A stretch of 64,000 bases of DNA from Peromyscus leucopus (Eukaryota; Chordata; Mammalia; Rodentia; Cricetidae). The stretch lies in the NCBI RefSeq assembly GCF_004664715.2, contig NC_051063.1:147833165-147897164 (forward strand). Reading direction: 5' to 3'. Below the pieces are notes generated by a model that saw only the letters and a program-made list of their open reading frames with translations, searched no databases and was not told the DNA's origin. Positions within the stretch are counted from its first letter, which is position 1. Every line of letters begins with the position of its first letter. Shown here in pieces: positions 1 through 9,856 of this stretch. The position numbers and the translations under genes were made by a program.

Positions 1-242
1 CTCAGATAACCCAGGGCTTCCTCCCACAGCTCAGAGCGAGAAGGCAAGTTCTGGCATCTTCTAATGAGGTGACCATATCGTTAATACTAAAGCTCAATAC
101 TTCACACACAAAAAAGGGGAACTAAAGAACAGTTTTACTTACCAACATCAGTGCAAATTTTAAGTAAAATGTTAACTGGTATGTCAAATACTTATCATGT
201 AGGCTTATTTCCAGAATTCTAATGCAACCCATTAATACATAT
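1..242. other. Single-copy-looking AT-rich DNA, no gene seen
   Basis: No open frame, repeat consensus or RNA gene is recognised in this opening stretch. It is AT-rich and unremarkable up to the L1-like segment that follows. Confidence 0.5.
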
Positions 243-475
243 TTTTTAAACTGGATTGATTTTATTGTTTGACGATTTCATTCATATATAATGTATTTTG
301 AATATACTCGCTTCTCTCCCTCTCATCCCTATAAACCTTCTTCCTCTCCCAGGTTCATGACTTGGTTTTGTTTTGTGACCCATTTAGTGTAACCCAGGCC
401 ATCTGTGTGCCTATTGGATTCCAAGTGTTCACTGGAGTCATTGTGGGTACACAACTGTTTTTCTAGTTGTTGTTG
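243..475 (-). mobile_element. Rodent L1 (Lx-type) 3' end fragment, antisense
   Basis: The T-rich start, the 'tttgacgatttcattcatat' segment, a pyrimidine-rich middle and 'gtgacccatttagtgtaacc' followed by 'ggccatctgtgtg' resemble the 3' untranslated region of older rodent L1 elements. The poly-T at the left edge fits antisense orientation. It is a short, decayed piece with no coding part. The subfamily is not certain. Confidence 0.6.
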
Positions 476-530
476 CTTTGTTTAGTTCTTTGTGGTGCTA
501 TGGATCAAACGCTTTGTTGTTGTTGTTGTC

Positions 531-670
531 TGTTTTTGAGACAAGGATTCTCCATGTAGCCCTGACTGTCCTAGAACTCGCTCTGTAGACCAAGCTAAAG
601 GAACTCAAGAGATCTGCCTGCCTCTGCTTCCCAAGTGCTGGGACTAAAGGCGTGCGCCAAAACACCCAGC
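531..670 (-). mobile_element. B1 SINE, antisense, diverged
   Basis: Antisense B1 landmarks occur in order: 'ttttgagacaaggattctc', 'ctgtagaccaagct', 'gatctgcctgcctctgc' and 'aagtgctgggactaaaggcg'. It is diverged from the consensus, so this is an old copy. B1 is a 7SL-derived, Pol III-transcribed, L1-mobilised SINE. Confidence 0.85.
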
Positions 671-730
671 AGGATCAAGCTCCTGCTAAGCAAGTTCTCT
701 GCCACTGAGCCACATCCTCAGCACCCCCAC
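671..730 (-). mobile_element. ID/B4-type SINE tail, antisense (weak)
   Basis: The segment 'gctaagcaagttctctgcc' followed by 'actgagccacatcctcagc' matches the antisense end of ID/B4-type SINEs. It is short and abuts the preceding B1, so the two together could be one decayed B4. Confidence 0.45.
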
Positions 731-795
731 CCCCAGCAGCAGTATGTGTTTGAGTGTTGGATATAGGGCCCAGAGTCTCACATACTTTATCATTG

Positions 796-987
796 GGGGG
801 GCTAGAAAGATAGTTTATTGATTAAGAGCACTGGTTGCTCTTCCAGAGGTCCTGAGTTCAATTTCCAGCAACCACATGGTAGCTCGTAACCATCTATAAT
901 GGAATCTGATGCCCTCTTCTGGCATGCGGGCATACACGCAGACAGAGCAATCATACACATAAAATAAATTAATTAATTTTTAAAAGA
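796..987 (+). mobile_element. B2 SINE with 12-bp target-site duplication
   Basis: This is a near full-length sense B2: 'gggctagaaagatagtttat' head, 'agagcactggttgctcttcc', 'gagttcaatttccagcaacc' (Pol III B-box region) and an AT-rich 'aaaataaattaattaat' tail. The 12-bp sequence 'actttatcattg' flanks it at 784-795 and 988-999, which fixes both ends and indicates L1-mediated insertion. Confidence 0.95.
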
Positions 988-1029
988 ACTTTATCATTGA
1001 TCTACACACCCAGCTCCTCAGTCAGAGGC

Positions 1030-1325
1030 AACCTAAAGGGGGTTTATTTTGGCTCACGGTCTCACAGGGCTTAGTCTGTGGCTGCACGGTGGGACATTGC
1101 AGCAGGCAGAGGTATGGTGAAGGAGAGCTGTTCTCTGCTTCTCAGGCAGCAGGAAGCAGGCAGAGAAGAGGAGACCAGGAACTTTCAAAGCCTGATCTTA
1201 TCCCCAGTCACCTGCTGCCTTTAAATTGCTTCCCCCAAAGTACTTAATTTCCCCAAATAGTGCCACAAACTAGGGACCAAGAGTTCAAAACATGAGCTTA
1301 TAGGAGCATTTCTTATTCAAACTAT
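1030..1325 (-). mobile_element. Rodent mid-repetitive element (possibly RMER-type), copy 1
   Basis: The text 'ggtttattttggctcac', a run of 'gcaggaagcaggcagagaag', 'gtgccacaaactagggacca' and 'cttattcaaactataat' follow the order of a medium-copy rodent repeat. Related copies appear here at 28060-28475, 44925-45080 and, in the other direction, 54965-55320. The formal family name is not certain. Confidence 0.6.
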
Positions 1326-1423
1326 AATAATACAACAACTAGCGAAAATGTTGGTGCTTGAGTCTGGAGGATGAAATATAATCAAAACATTTCATAATAA
1401 TAATAATTTTTAAAAATTACACT

Positions 1424-1584
1424 GTTGCCAGGCACATGCCTTTAATCCCAGCACTCAGGATGCAGAGGCAGGCAGATCTGTGAGTTTGAGGCTAGCCTGG
1501 TCTACAGAGTGAGTTCCAGAACAGCCAGGGATATATACAGAAACCCTATCTCAACAACAACAACAAAACAAAACAAAACAAAAC
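1424..1584 (+). mobile_element. B1 SINE, sense
   Basis: A sense B1 with 'gcctttaatcccagcactca', 'gaggcaggcagatctgtgag' and 'gtctacagagtgagttccag', ending in a (CAA)n/(CAAAA)n tail. A 9-bp duplication 'aaaattaca' occurs at 1413-1421 and 1585-1593, supporting a complete insertion. Confidence 0.9.
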
Positions 1585-1593
1585 AAAATTACA

Positions 1594-3675
1594 GTTAAAA
1601 GAGACATGTTCTGTTAAAACAACAATAAACTAAAGCATCTTGGAAGATTAGGGTCATGAGACAGTGGATCTCCAGCCCAGGAAACAGGCTAAGGTGATGG
1701 AGAGAGAGCCAGGTGGAGGTGTGACGGTGCATCTCATACGTCAGCACACAGCCTGCTGGGGAACTGACCTCGGCTCCTGGTGCTGTTCCTGTTCAGGCTC
1801 CTTTCTGCCTGTCTGTTCCCGGTCCCTCATAGTGCTTGGCCTTGTGTGTTAGTAGGGAAGGTGCTGTGGGGGCCGGACCGGATGAGAGAGGGGGTGGTTG
1901 GTTGATGCCTCTTGGTGTCTCTGCTGGGGAGAGAAGCCACACAGTCAGGAACACAGAAATGCTTTCAGCATTCCACATCTTCCTGAAGTGTGAGCACCCC
2001 GGAGGGCGGCCGGCATGCGGGCATGAAAATAACTTAGTCCAAGGAAACAATTAGTGACTTTGAGGCAGCCAGGTTCAAAGAAAGAGGCAGGTGAGGGGAG
2101 CGTCCTCAGTGTTCAGAGTCAGGAAGCTTGAAGGAGGGTTTTGAATGAATCACTCACATGGATGCTGAAATTATCCCAGGCAGCAGGAGAAGCCTTTCTC
2201 TGCTGCCTCCAGTGTTTTATCAAAACCACAAGAAAGCCGAAGGGGTTTTACAATAAATGCTCCTCCATGGAATACCTGGATTCTACCGTTAGCGTTCTGT
2301 TCTATTTGCATGCCTGTCTGCGCAGCCACCTTCCAGTTTCACACTTGATCTGATTCATTTCAAGTGAGTGGAAGATGCCGGGTCGGCTTTTCTCTTCTGG
2401 GAATTTTAGGAATTTAAGGTAAGAGCAATTGTAAAGCCAGTAGACAGGGCAGTGTTTAAGTCTGGCAGGAAGTTGCCCGACCTTCGATGCAAACGATGAC
2501 TCAGTTTTTGAGCCAGCTTCAGGAGCCACCCTCCTGCCCTTGCTCAGCAGGAGCAGCAGGCCTGAGCTGCAGCAGGCCTGAGCTGCTGACTCCTCAGGCT
2601 GGCATGCGCCACCCCTCCAATCTTGCACCATCACAGGTCTCTGCCCAGCAAAGCAAACATTCCTCTGCACCTGGAACACAGCTGGGACCTAAGGGCAGCG
2701 GAGAAGAGGAAGTTCCTGTTTGCAAGGAAAGGCTAAAGCGGTTTGTTCTGGGAGGAAGCGAGTGGTCAGGGCATAATTCCGTCAAAACATCTCGGTGGAC
2801 TTGACTCAAGCCCTTAGCTTCTGTTTCCTCCCCTCCCCTCGTGGTTCTGACGCGGACTGGCTTTAATAGTTCCGACATCTGTCTGTCACTTCGAGGATAG
2901 AGAACATGACAGCCTAAATGAAGTCCAAGACAGTTACATGTTATTAAGCGCTAAAAAGGAAAAAGATCATTTGTTCCATTTCTACCTGTGTGGAAAAGTC
3001 AAAAAAAAAGAATGGATCCGGTGCCCACCCCTGAAGCAGACCCCAAGTCAGTGTGTGCATGGCAACCCTGGTGATCTGTGGCCCTGGCACATCCTTTACC
3101 TGGCGGTGCCTCGGTTTCTCCATCCCTACATGAAGATGACGGGGCCTTCTCTGCCTATCTGGCTTCTGAAAAACCCACATTAAAGAACAGTGCAATTGTC
3201 GGGCATTGTCTGGAGTCTCATCTCCCTGGCAAAGTCTGGAGTTGACTCCCCAGCTCAGAGGAAGGAGAGGGAGGGACCTGATAGGCCCAGTCATGTAGTA
3301 ATTGACTACTTAGTCCTGCTGAGGTTGTGGCGGGGACCCGGGGGCCTCTGGGAAGAATCCACCTCCCAGAGGACCTGGAAGAAATGAGGACTCCTCAGGG
3401 AACGCTTGTCCCCAGGCTAACTGAGGAGGTCTGCTTCTAAAGTCCCCTCTGGGGCCCATCCCAGCTCTGTCACCTAGGCTGGTGTTCTCATTGCTCCTGG
3501 TCCCCACCATCCTCCAGCACAGCACCAGGTTACACCTTCCCCTTCTCACCTTGCTCATTTTCCTCCTGGTTTTACCCAGTGATCCCTTTGCCTGCTGTCC
3601 CTTCCCTTCAGAATGAAAACTACTTGTGGGGGTGGGGGAGCCCAGGCTGAGCTCAGACTCCTTCTGTGACCTTCA
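1594..3675. other. Single-copy-looking DNA, no gene recognised
   Basis: About 2.1 kb without a recognisable repeat. Several frames of 60-125 codons exist, but they overlap on both strands, lack convincing splice sites and resemble no family I know. A perfect 16-bp tandem duplication lies at 2555-2586. No promoter-like CpG cluster is evident. Confidence 0.5.
2555..2586. repeat. 16-bp perfect tandem duplication
   Basis: 'agcaggcctgagctgc' is present twice head to tail with no mismatch, in single-copy-looking sequence. Perfect identity suggests a recent slippage duplication. Confidence 0.9.
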
Positions 3676-3741
3676 CCTCCTGATCCTTCTGCCTTCACCC
3701 CGAGTTGCTGGGGTTGTAGGCATGTGCCACCACACCCAGCT
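3676..3741 (-). mobile_element. Old antisense SINE fragment (B1/B4-like)
   Basis: The stretch 'gttgctggggttgtaggcat' followed by 'gtgccaccacacccagct' matches the antisense 5' portion of B1/B4-type SINEs. The rest of the element is not recognisable. Confidence 0.6.
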
Positions 3742-3825
3742 AAGGAACTTTGTTTTATCACCTCTGTGTCACCAGCACCCAGAAAAGAACAGTGCCTGGC
3801 ACACAGCAGACGTGCAGTGAATCAC
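3742..3825 (+). mobile_element. L2 (or MIR) 3' end fragment, sense
   Basis: 'ctctgtgtcaccagcaccca' and 'acagtgcctggcacacagca' followed by 'gacgtgcagtgaat' correspond to the shared 3' end of the ancient mammalian LINE2/MIR group. This is a typical deeply diverged remnant. Confidence 0.65.
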
Positions 3826-4037
3826 AGGCCTACTAATGCGCGGTCAGAAGCCTCACTCCTTCGCTCCCATCCACTGGAAGTCCCTGCCCCTGAGCTGGCT
3901 CCACTGATCCTGTGGATTGGGCTTGGGAGAGGGGACCCAGTTTGCCTCCGTCATGGTGGGTGGGTTGGTGATGTGCTTTGGTATAGAATTCTAGCTTATG
4001 AGTTATTTTCCTTTGGATTTTTAAGACATTACCTATA

Positions 4038-4437
4038 TGTGGTGGGATGTCTTTCTGTATGCTGGGAATTTGTGTGGCTCCCATTGGCTAATGAATAAAG
4101 CAGTTTTGGCCTATGGCAAGGCAGCTTAGAGGCAGGTGGGAAATCCAAGGAGAAATACAGAGAGAAGAAGGGCGGAGCCGGGAGAGACCAGCCACTGCCA
4201 AAGGAGCAACAGGATGCCAGCAGACCAGTAATGCCATGGCCACGTGGCAACATACAGATTAATGGGATAATTTAAGATAAAAGAGCTTGCTAGCAAGAAG
4301 CTGAAGCCATAGGCCATACAGTTTGTAATCAATATAAGCCTCTGAGTGATTATTTTATAAGCGACTGTGGGACCACAGGTGGGAGAGAGTCCTCCGGAGT
4401 GCTGGGCAAGGCAGGAACGGAGAAAACTCTGTCTACA
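4038..4437 (+). mobile_element. Muroid ERV LTR, sense, no clear target duplication
   Basis: Starts 'tgtggtgggatgtctttctg' and ends 'gaaaactctgtctaca'. Between them are 'ggcctatggcaaggcagctt', 'ccacgtggcaacatacagat' and 'aatataagcctctgagtg', a layout shared with the solo LTRs at 22232-22605 and 30480-30825. No matching flanking hexamers were found. A 10-bp repeat (gtctacatct) follows directly, so the right edge may have been altered. Confidence 0.75.
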
Positions 4438-4642
4438 TCTGTCTACATCTGTTTCTTCTTCCGATAGGTTGAGAGTTCACCACTCAGTCTCCCCTGTGAC
4501 CGGTTTTTATCTCTGTCGTAGCGCACAGGCATTGAGATCTTTTCGTTTTGAGGACATGTCTTCTATTATTTCTTTAATTAAACCCCTTCTTTCTCTCTCT
4601 AGGGAAACTTGCTCACTTGGAACATCTCCATCAATTCTTACT
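4438..4642. other. Short unassigned stretch between repeats
   Basis: No repeat or gene is recognised. The stretch contains a pyrimidine-rich 'cttctttctctctctag' that looks like a splice acceptor, but no donor or conserved frame follows before the next SINE. Confidence 0.4.
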
Positions 4643-5047
4643 GTTTAAGACTGTGTCTCCTGAGCCGGGCGGTGGTGGCACACACCTTTAATCCAGCACT
4701 TGGGAGGCAGAGCCAGGCGGATCTCTGTGAGTTCGAGGCCAGCCTGGTCTCCAAAGCGAGTTCCAGAAAAGGCGCAAAGCTACACCGAGAAACCCTGTCT
4801 CGAAAAAACCAAAAAAAAAAAAAAAAAAAAAGACTGTGTCTCCTGTAGCCCAGACTGGCCTCAGACTCAGCTGTTGTAACTCAGGCTGACCTTGAACTGG
4901 TGTTCTTCCTATCTCTGCCATCAACGAGCTGGGACTGCAAGTATGGAGTCCCCACACCTGGCTTATGTGGTGCTGGGGGAGTGAGCCCAGGGCTTTGGGC
5001 ATGCTAGGCAAGCAGGCTCCCCGCTGAGCTCTACCCTAGTCCTGATC
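4643..5047 (-). mobile_element. B4-type SINE, antisense, split by a B1
   Basis: After removal of the B1 at 4663-4829 and one target-site copy, the flanks read as one antisense B4: 'gtctcctgtagcccagactg', 'ccttgaactggtgttcttcc', 'gctgggactgcaagtatg', 'tgtggtgctgggggagtgag' and 'gcatgctaggcaagcaggct'. B4 is a fusion of ID-like and B1-like parts. Confidence 0.8.
4663..4829 (+). mobile_element. B1 SINE (cricetid type) inserted in a B4
   Basis: A young-looking B1: 'gccgggcggtggtggcacac', 'ggatctctgtgagttcgagg', 'aaaggcgcaaagctacaccg' and a long A tail. The 16-bp sequence 'aagactgtgtctcctg' flanks it exactly at 4647-4662 and 4830-4845, and that sequence belongs to the host B4. The B4 is therefore older. 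Confidence 0.95.
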
Positions 5048-5249
5048 TCTTTTTATACTATCTGTCTGAAGAGTTCTATGGCTTTCTTTTTCAACCCATC
5101 TAATGTTTTATTTATGCTATTTTGTTTTTAATTTTCAAGAGCCCATCCACCTTCTTTATGTTGGTTTCTGTATAGAAGGCTGTAAAGTTTTTCTAAAATG
5201 ACCTCTGACCCTTTGTTATCTGTTCACTCATGAGTCACTAGAAAGCAGG

Positions 5250-5740
5250 AAGATGAAGAGCTATGGACACACCCAAGTTCACAGCAGCATTATTCAGAGG
5301 ATCCAACAGATAGGGGCCAGCGAGTGTTCACTGACAGATGAGTAGATAAACACAGAGCGGCCCATTGGTGGGTGGAGTATTACCTAGCCTTTACAAGGGA
5401 GGCAGTCTGAAATATGCCACAGTAGAGGTGAACCTGGGCGAACCGATACTGGTGAAATCGGACAGGTGTCACTAGGTAGTTGTGAGTCCACTGATACGAG
5501 GTCTCTAGAGTTCTCACACTCACAGATTCAGAAAATAGAACCATGATTGCTGAGGCTGGGGATGCAGGGGCAGACGAGGGGAATAGTGTCCAGTGGCAAC
5601 AGCATTTAATCTTGGGAAGATGACATCCTCCGTGATGTCTGGTGACGATGGCTGCACAGTGTGAATGTACCAAACTGGACCCGTACACCTCCAGATGGTC
5701 AGGGTGGTGAACGTTATCATAAGGAAGTAAGAATGTGTCC
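5250..5740 (+). mobile_element. Ancient mammalian L1 (L1M) 3' end, sense
   Basis: Recognisable order: 'acacacccaagttcacagca' with 'gcattattcagaggatcc', 'tgttcactgacagatgagta', a decayed 'accatgattgctgaggctgg' segment, and 'gtgaatgtaccaaactggac'. This matches the end of ORF2 and the 3' UTR of old L1M elements. It is heavily mutated with no coding capacity. Confidence 0.75.
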
Positions 5741-6249
5741 CTGGTGAGCAGGATGGACGCTCTCAAGCCTTCTCTGAGAGGAGCTCCTGCACAGGGTCTG
5801 AGGAGGCCCTGGGGTCTCGTACGCCGCTAGACCCCCCTCTGCATCCCTGGGTCTTCCTGCCTTCCTCTCTGGCTGAGTCCTGCTCCCCACCTGCACCCTA
5901 GGGCTCTGAGCAGAGACAGTCTGCCAGTGCCCCCACCAGCTGCTGCTTCCCCATCCTGTCCCTGTATCTCTGCCCAGTTCCTATCTTCTAAGAAGTGTTG
6001 CTATCTCTGTGTCTCTTGGATTGTTTTTTTACCTGATTTACGGCCTTTTTGGTTGCTGGTGGTATGGGCAGGAAATCAAGAGAGAGGAGTGATAACATGT
6101 AGCTGTTTCTCTTAATTAGAAGTTGGCGTGGGTATTTTTAATAGTAGCATTTATATAATTAGAGACATAACAATCTTTTTAATCTACTCACACCCAAAAG
6201 GAAAATTCAAGGTGCTTTTTTGTCAGTTCATTTTACTTTGTTCACATCC
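5741..6249. other. Single-copy-looking DNA, no gene seen
   Basis: About 500 bp with no recognised repeat, splice signal pair or RNA. The 3' half is AT-rich. Confidence 0.5.
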
Positions 6250-6415
6250 CTGGCGGTGGTGGGATGCCTCAGTGAGTTAGGGCTTGCCACCAAGCCTGAC
6301 GATCTGAGTTCCATCCCTGAGCCCTAGGTAAAGGAAAGCGGGAACCGACACCCGGAAGCTGCTTTCTGACCTCCACTGGCACACACTGGCGGGCACCTCC
6401 CCCAGTGTCATCAAC
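6250..6415 (+). mobile_element. B3-type SINE, sense, diverged
   Basis: 'ggcttgccaccaagcctgac' with 'gatctgagttccatccctga' and 'tgctttctgacctccactgg' follow the order of the B2-related B3 SINE. The usual poly-A tail is missing or decayed. Confidence 0.75.
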
Positions 6416-6512
6416 CCACCGAGCTTCAGATGACGCCTGCAAGGCATTGTGCCCAGCTGAGCTGGCATCCTCTGTCCTGATGGGACGAGACCTTTCTCCC
6501 CCCCCCCACTCT

Positions 6513-6930
6513 CTCAAATGTAATTTATTTTTCCTCTTTGATAACTTTACACATATGTATGACATATTTTGGTTGTTTTCACCTCCCCGTTACCTTCTTC
6601 CATCCCACCCACCCACCCCGCAATGAACAGATCCCTACCCTATTTTATGTCTTTTTGTTCTTTGGGTTTTTGTGACCCACTGAGTTGAACTGGAGTTGTT
6701 GGCATGGGCGTGGGGTGGGGGTTATTTACTGGAGCATGGGTACGTTACTTGTGACTGTGTCACTGAAGAAAATGGTTTCTCCCTCCCACCATGCACCGCC
6801 GAGTGCTCCCCAAGGAAGGGTGGGGCCTCCCGTGCCTCTCTTTATCTGTGCAGGAATGTTGACGGCTCAGTCTTGTACCAGCCTAGTGCAGGTAGCCACG
6901 GCTGTGGGGTGTTCACGAGTGCAGTGGTCT
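6513..6930 (-). mobile_element. Rodent L1 (Lx-type) 3' end, antisense
   Basis: 'gtgacccactgagttgaact', 'ttatttactggagcatgggt', 'gaagaaaatggtttctccct', 'gcaggaatgttgacggctca' and 'ttcacgagtgcagtggtct' occur in the order seen in the complement of rodent L1 3' UTRs. It resembles the fragment at 243-475 but extends further. Confidence 0.7.
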
Positions 6931-7100
6931 TTTCTTCTTTTTTCTTTTTTTGTTTTTTTCAAGACAGGGTTTCTCTGTGCAGCTTTAGAGCCTGTCCTGG
7001 ATCTCGCTTTGTAGACCAGGCTGGCCTCGAACTCACAGAGATCCGCCTGGCTCTGTCTCCCGAGTGCTGGGATTAAAGGTGTGTGCCACCACCGCCCGGC
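6931..7100 (-). mobile_element. B1 SINE, antisense
   Basis: Full-length antisense B1: poly-T/T-rich tail, 'agacagggtttctctgtgca', 'gtagaccaggctggcctcga', 'actcacagagatccgcctgg' and 'gccaccaccgcccggc'. It lies directly beside the L1 3' end fragment. Confidence 0.95.
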
Positions 7101-7280
7101 AAGGCATTTCTTAAAACAGAAGTCAACAGTAGCAACAATGATAGCTTGAAGGACTAAATTCTAAGTGTCTTACCTTTGGGAATTCTCCAAAGGGGGTTGA
7201 AATAGCCCTCCAAATTTATGAGAAAAAAAAATGACATTGATTTGATTAAATATAATTCAGAAATATATGCCATGATAGAG

Positions 7281-7385
7281 ATGTGTGTGTGTTGTGTGTA
7301 TATGTGTGCCTGTGTGTATGTGGGGAGTGTCTGTGTGTGCATGTGTGTCTGTTTATGAGTGTGTGTGTGTGTGTGTGTGTGTGTT
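7281..7385. repeat. Imperfect (TG)n microsatellite
   Basis: Alternating TG tract with interruptions; the purest run is at about 7358-7384. Reading frames through it encode only Cys-Val or His-Thr repeats and are not genes. Confidence 0.95.
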
Positions 7386-8683
7386 GGCAGGTAGAAGAAT
7401 GATCATAGAAGGCCTGGAAAGAAAAGGCCATATACTCTCACAATTCCCTGGTAATACTTCGTCCCAGGTTTGTGGTGTAGCTTTGTAAACGCTACTCAAA
7501 TGAAACAATAAATTGGTTTTAAACCTGTTGGTGATGGTCATGTATTAACAGGTGCATCTGTTGAAGGTGAGGTCTGTGAGACAGAACCCCGTTTTTGAGT
7601 GACATCAAACTTTGTGTGGGCTCAGGAGCTGACGAGGAGAGCCTTCGGGACTAGAGAACAGAGCATGGATGTAACAGTGGCTATGTAGGGACTTGAAATG
7701 CACCCACGATCTGGTGGTTCCCCCTTAACTGCCATCATGGGAAGTAAGTGTGATTTTAATGCTACCATCTTTTTTCCTTTTTTAATTAGGGATGAAGTTA
7801 GTCAGCCTCTGGTGGATTAGATGTGAGAGTTCTCATTGCCTATTGAGGAAATAGAGTGGTGTCCTCTCCAATTACTCTGTTACACTAAATCCTGTGTGTG
7901 TTTGGGGGGCTGGGGGGGGGTAACATATACTCGCTGGGCACTCCATTGCCCTTCTGAGACCTTCCAGAATGGTGGGGATATATTGAACAACCATTTGTTG
8001 GTATTTTACAATGTACTGAGGCTTTCCAAATAGTTGCAGTTAACCAGTACTCTTTTATGCACAGCTTTGAGAGCAGAAAAGCCCCTCCAGCTGAATAAAT
8101 TTTTCAAAAACTATGCACAAGGCAGTTTTCCATAGTGATAGTTTTCCTACTAAATTTAACTTCAATAATTACAAATTAAATCTTTCAACCAGCACATGAT
8201 GTCTTAAATTGGCATGTGCCCACACAGAGCAAGCACTCACCTTACATTCAGTTAATTTTATGACTTTTCTGGAAACAGTCGTTAATTACCTAAAATCGTG
8301 CTAACGATGAGAGGTGTGTAGGATGTGCTTTGCCAAGGGCACAATGTTAGTTTGTTTGTTTGGTCTCTGAGTTCCAAATCTTCCTGGGACAGGTGAAGGA
8401 GGAGTGGGCAGCGGGTAAGGCTTGAATCTTAATGTAGAGTCCTTCCCGACAAGTCCTGATAAATCTCCATCACGATAAATGAGGCTGTGTTTTGCATTAT
8501 CTTGATGCAGCCTGGTAACAGCTGGAGGTTTTCCAGGTGACGGGGAGTGCAGCTGGTTACAGGGGTGGCATGAGGTAACAGGGCTGGTTAGTATCTATTT
8601 TAGGTAGATTCCTGTAGAAAAGGAAGTAAGAATTGCTAGGTTTCTGGTTAATTCCCATGGTAGTTGGTAGTTAGTCCTCTAGT
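7386..8683. other. Single-copy-looking DNA with AT-rich homeobox-like motifs, no gene seen
   Basis: About 1.3 kb without recognisable repeats. The part at 8060-8330 is AT-rich and includes several TAATT-type cores (for example 'caataattacaaattaaat' and 'cagtcgttaattacctaaa'). This makes it a candidate conserved non-coding element, which is an inference only. No exon is supported. Confidence 0.45.
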
Positions 8684-8860
8684 TTCTATTTTTTTCCTTT
8701 CTTTTCCCTCCCTCTCTCTTTCCCCTCCCCCTCTCTCTCTGGGTCTCTCTGTTTTGTAGCCCTGGCTGTCCTGGAACTCACTCTGTAAACCAGGCTGGCC
8801 TCAAACTCTGCTTCTGTCTCTGCTTCCAAGTGCTGGGATTAAAGGCGTGTGCCGCCCGGC
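8684..8860 (-). mobile_element. B1 SINE, antisense, with CT-rich leader
   Basis: 8684-8742 is a pyrimidine tract, the complement of the degenerate A/G tail. The B1 body follows: 'tagccctggctgtcctggaa', 'gtaaaccaggctggcctcaa', 'aagtgctgggattaaaggcg' and terminal 'gccgcccggc'. Confidence 0.9.
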
Positions 8861-9159
8861 TAAGCCCACTGGTTTCTTAAGGGGGAAAGACGTCCTGCCT
8901 CCTGGAGAGTCTAGTGGCAGACCTTGATGTGTAGCCGTCTCCCTTGCCCTTGGTGGAGTCACTGTCTCCCCACCTCTCTTGTCAGCATGGAGCGCAGGCC
9001 AGTAATTCTCCATCAGCTATTTCTGAAGCACTGGCGGACAGTCGTCCTTCCGGCCCTCACTTGAGGGCTACAGAAGGTACAAGCAGAGCAAACAGGACCG
9101 CTGACAAGGTGTGAGTGCTCGTGGAGCCCTCTTGGTGCGTGTGAGCAGAGGTGTTCGTG
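8861..9159. other. Single-copy-looking DNA, no gene seen
   Basis: No repeat or exon is recognised between the B1 and the TG array. Confidence 0.45.
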
Positions 9160-9171
9160 CTTGTGTGAGAA

Positions 9172-9232
<61 letters not shown>

Positions 9233-9812
9233 GTGTGTCTCTGTGAGTGCATGTGTGTGTATGTATGTGAATGTATGTGTATGAGTATGTGTCTCTCTGT
9301 GAGTGTGTGTGTGAGAGAGAGTATGTGAATGTGTGTGTATGAGTGTGTTCTGTGAGTGTGTATGTGAGTATGTGAATGTATGTGTATATGTGTCTCTGTG
9401 AGTGTGTGTGAGAGTGTGTGTATGTGTGTCTCTGTGAATGTATGTGTGAGTGTGAATGTTCATGTGTGAGTGTGTGAGTATGTGAATGTATGTGTATGAG
9501 TATGTGTGTCTCTGTGAGTGTGTGTGTGAGAGAGTATGTGAATGTGTGTATATTAGTATGTATATCTCTGTGAGTGTGTGTGTGTCACTGAGTGTATGTG
9601 TGAGAGTGTGTGTGTGAATGTGAATGTTCATGTGTAAGTATGTGTATCTCTGTGAGTGTGTGTTTCTGTGAGTGTGTGAATGTGTGTGTATGAGTATGTG
9701 TGTCTCTGTGAGTGTGTGAATGTGTGTGTATGAGCATGTGTGTCTCTGTGAGTGTGTGTGTGCGTGTATGTGAGTATGTGAATGTGTGTGTATGAGTATG
9801 TGTGTCTCTGTG

Positions 9813-9856
<44 letters not shown>
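9160..9856. repeat. Compound TG/GA array with 40-bp higher-order unit
   Basis: About 700 bp: (TG)n at 9171-9195, (GA)n to 9229, then diverged TG-rich repeats, ending in pure (TG)n at about 9818-9855. Units at 9671-9710 and 9711-9750 are exactly 40 bp with a single mismatch. Related units recur upstream and at 9771-9814. Long minus-strand frames here encode only His-Thr/Ser repeats. Confidence 0.95.

Noticed and set aside
4593..4603. Pyrimidine tract plus AG ('tttctctctctag') considered as a splice acceptor
   Set aside because: The following sequence has no matching donor before running into a SINE, and no conserved frame.
9068..9631. 187-codon minus-strand open frame (and nearby 101- and 90-codon frames)
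   Set aside because: The product is almost only His, Thr, Ser and Tyr repeats from the TG/GA array. It has no coding signature.
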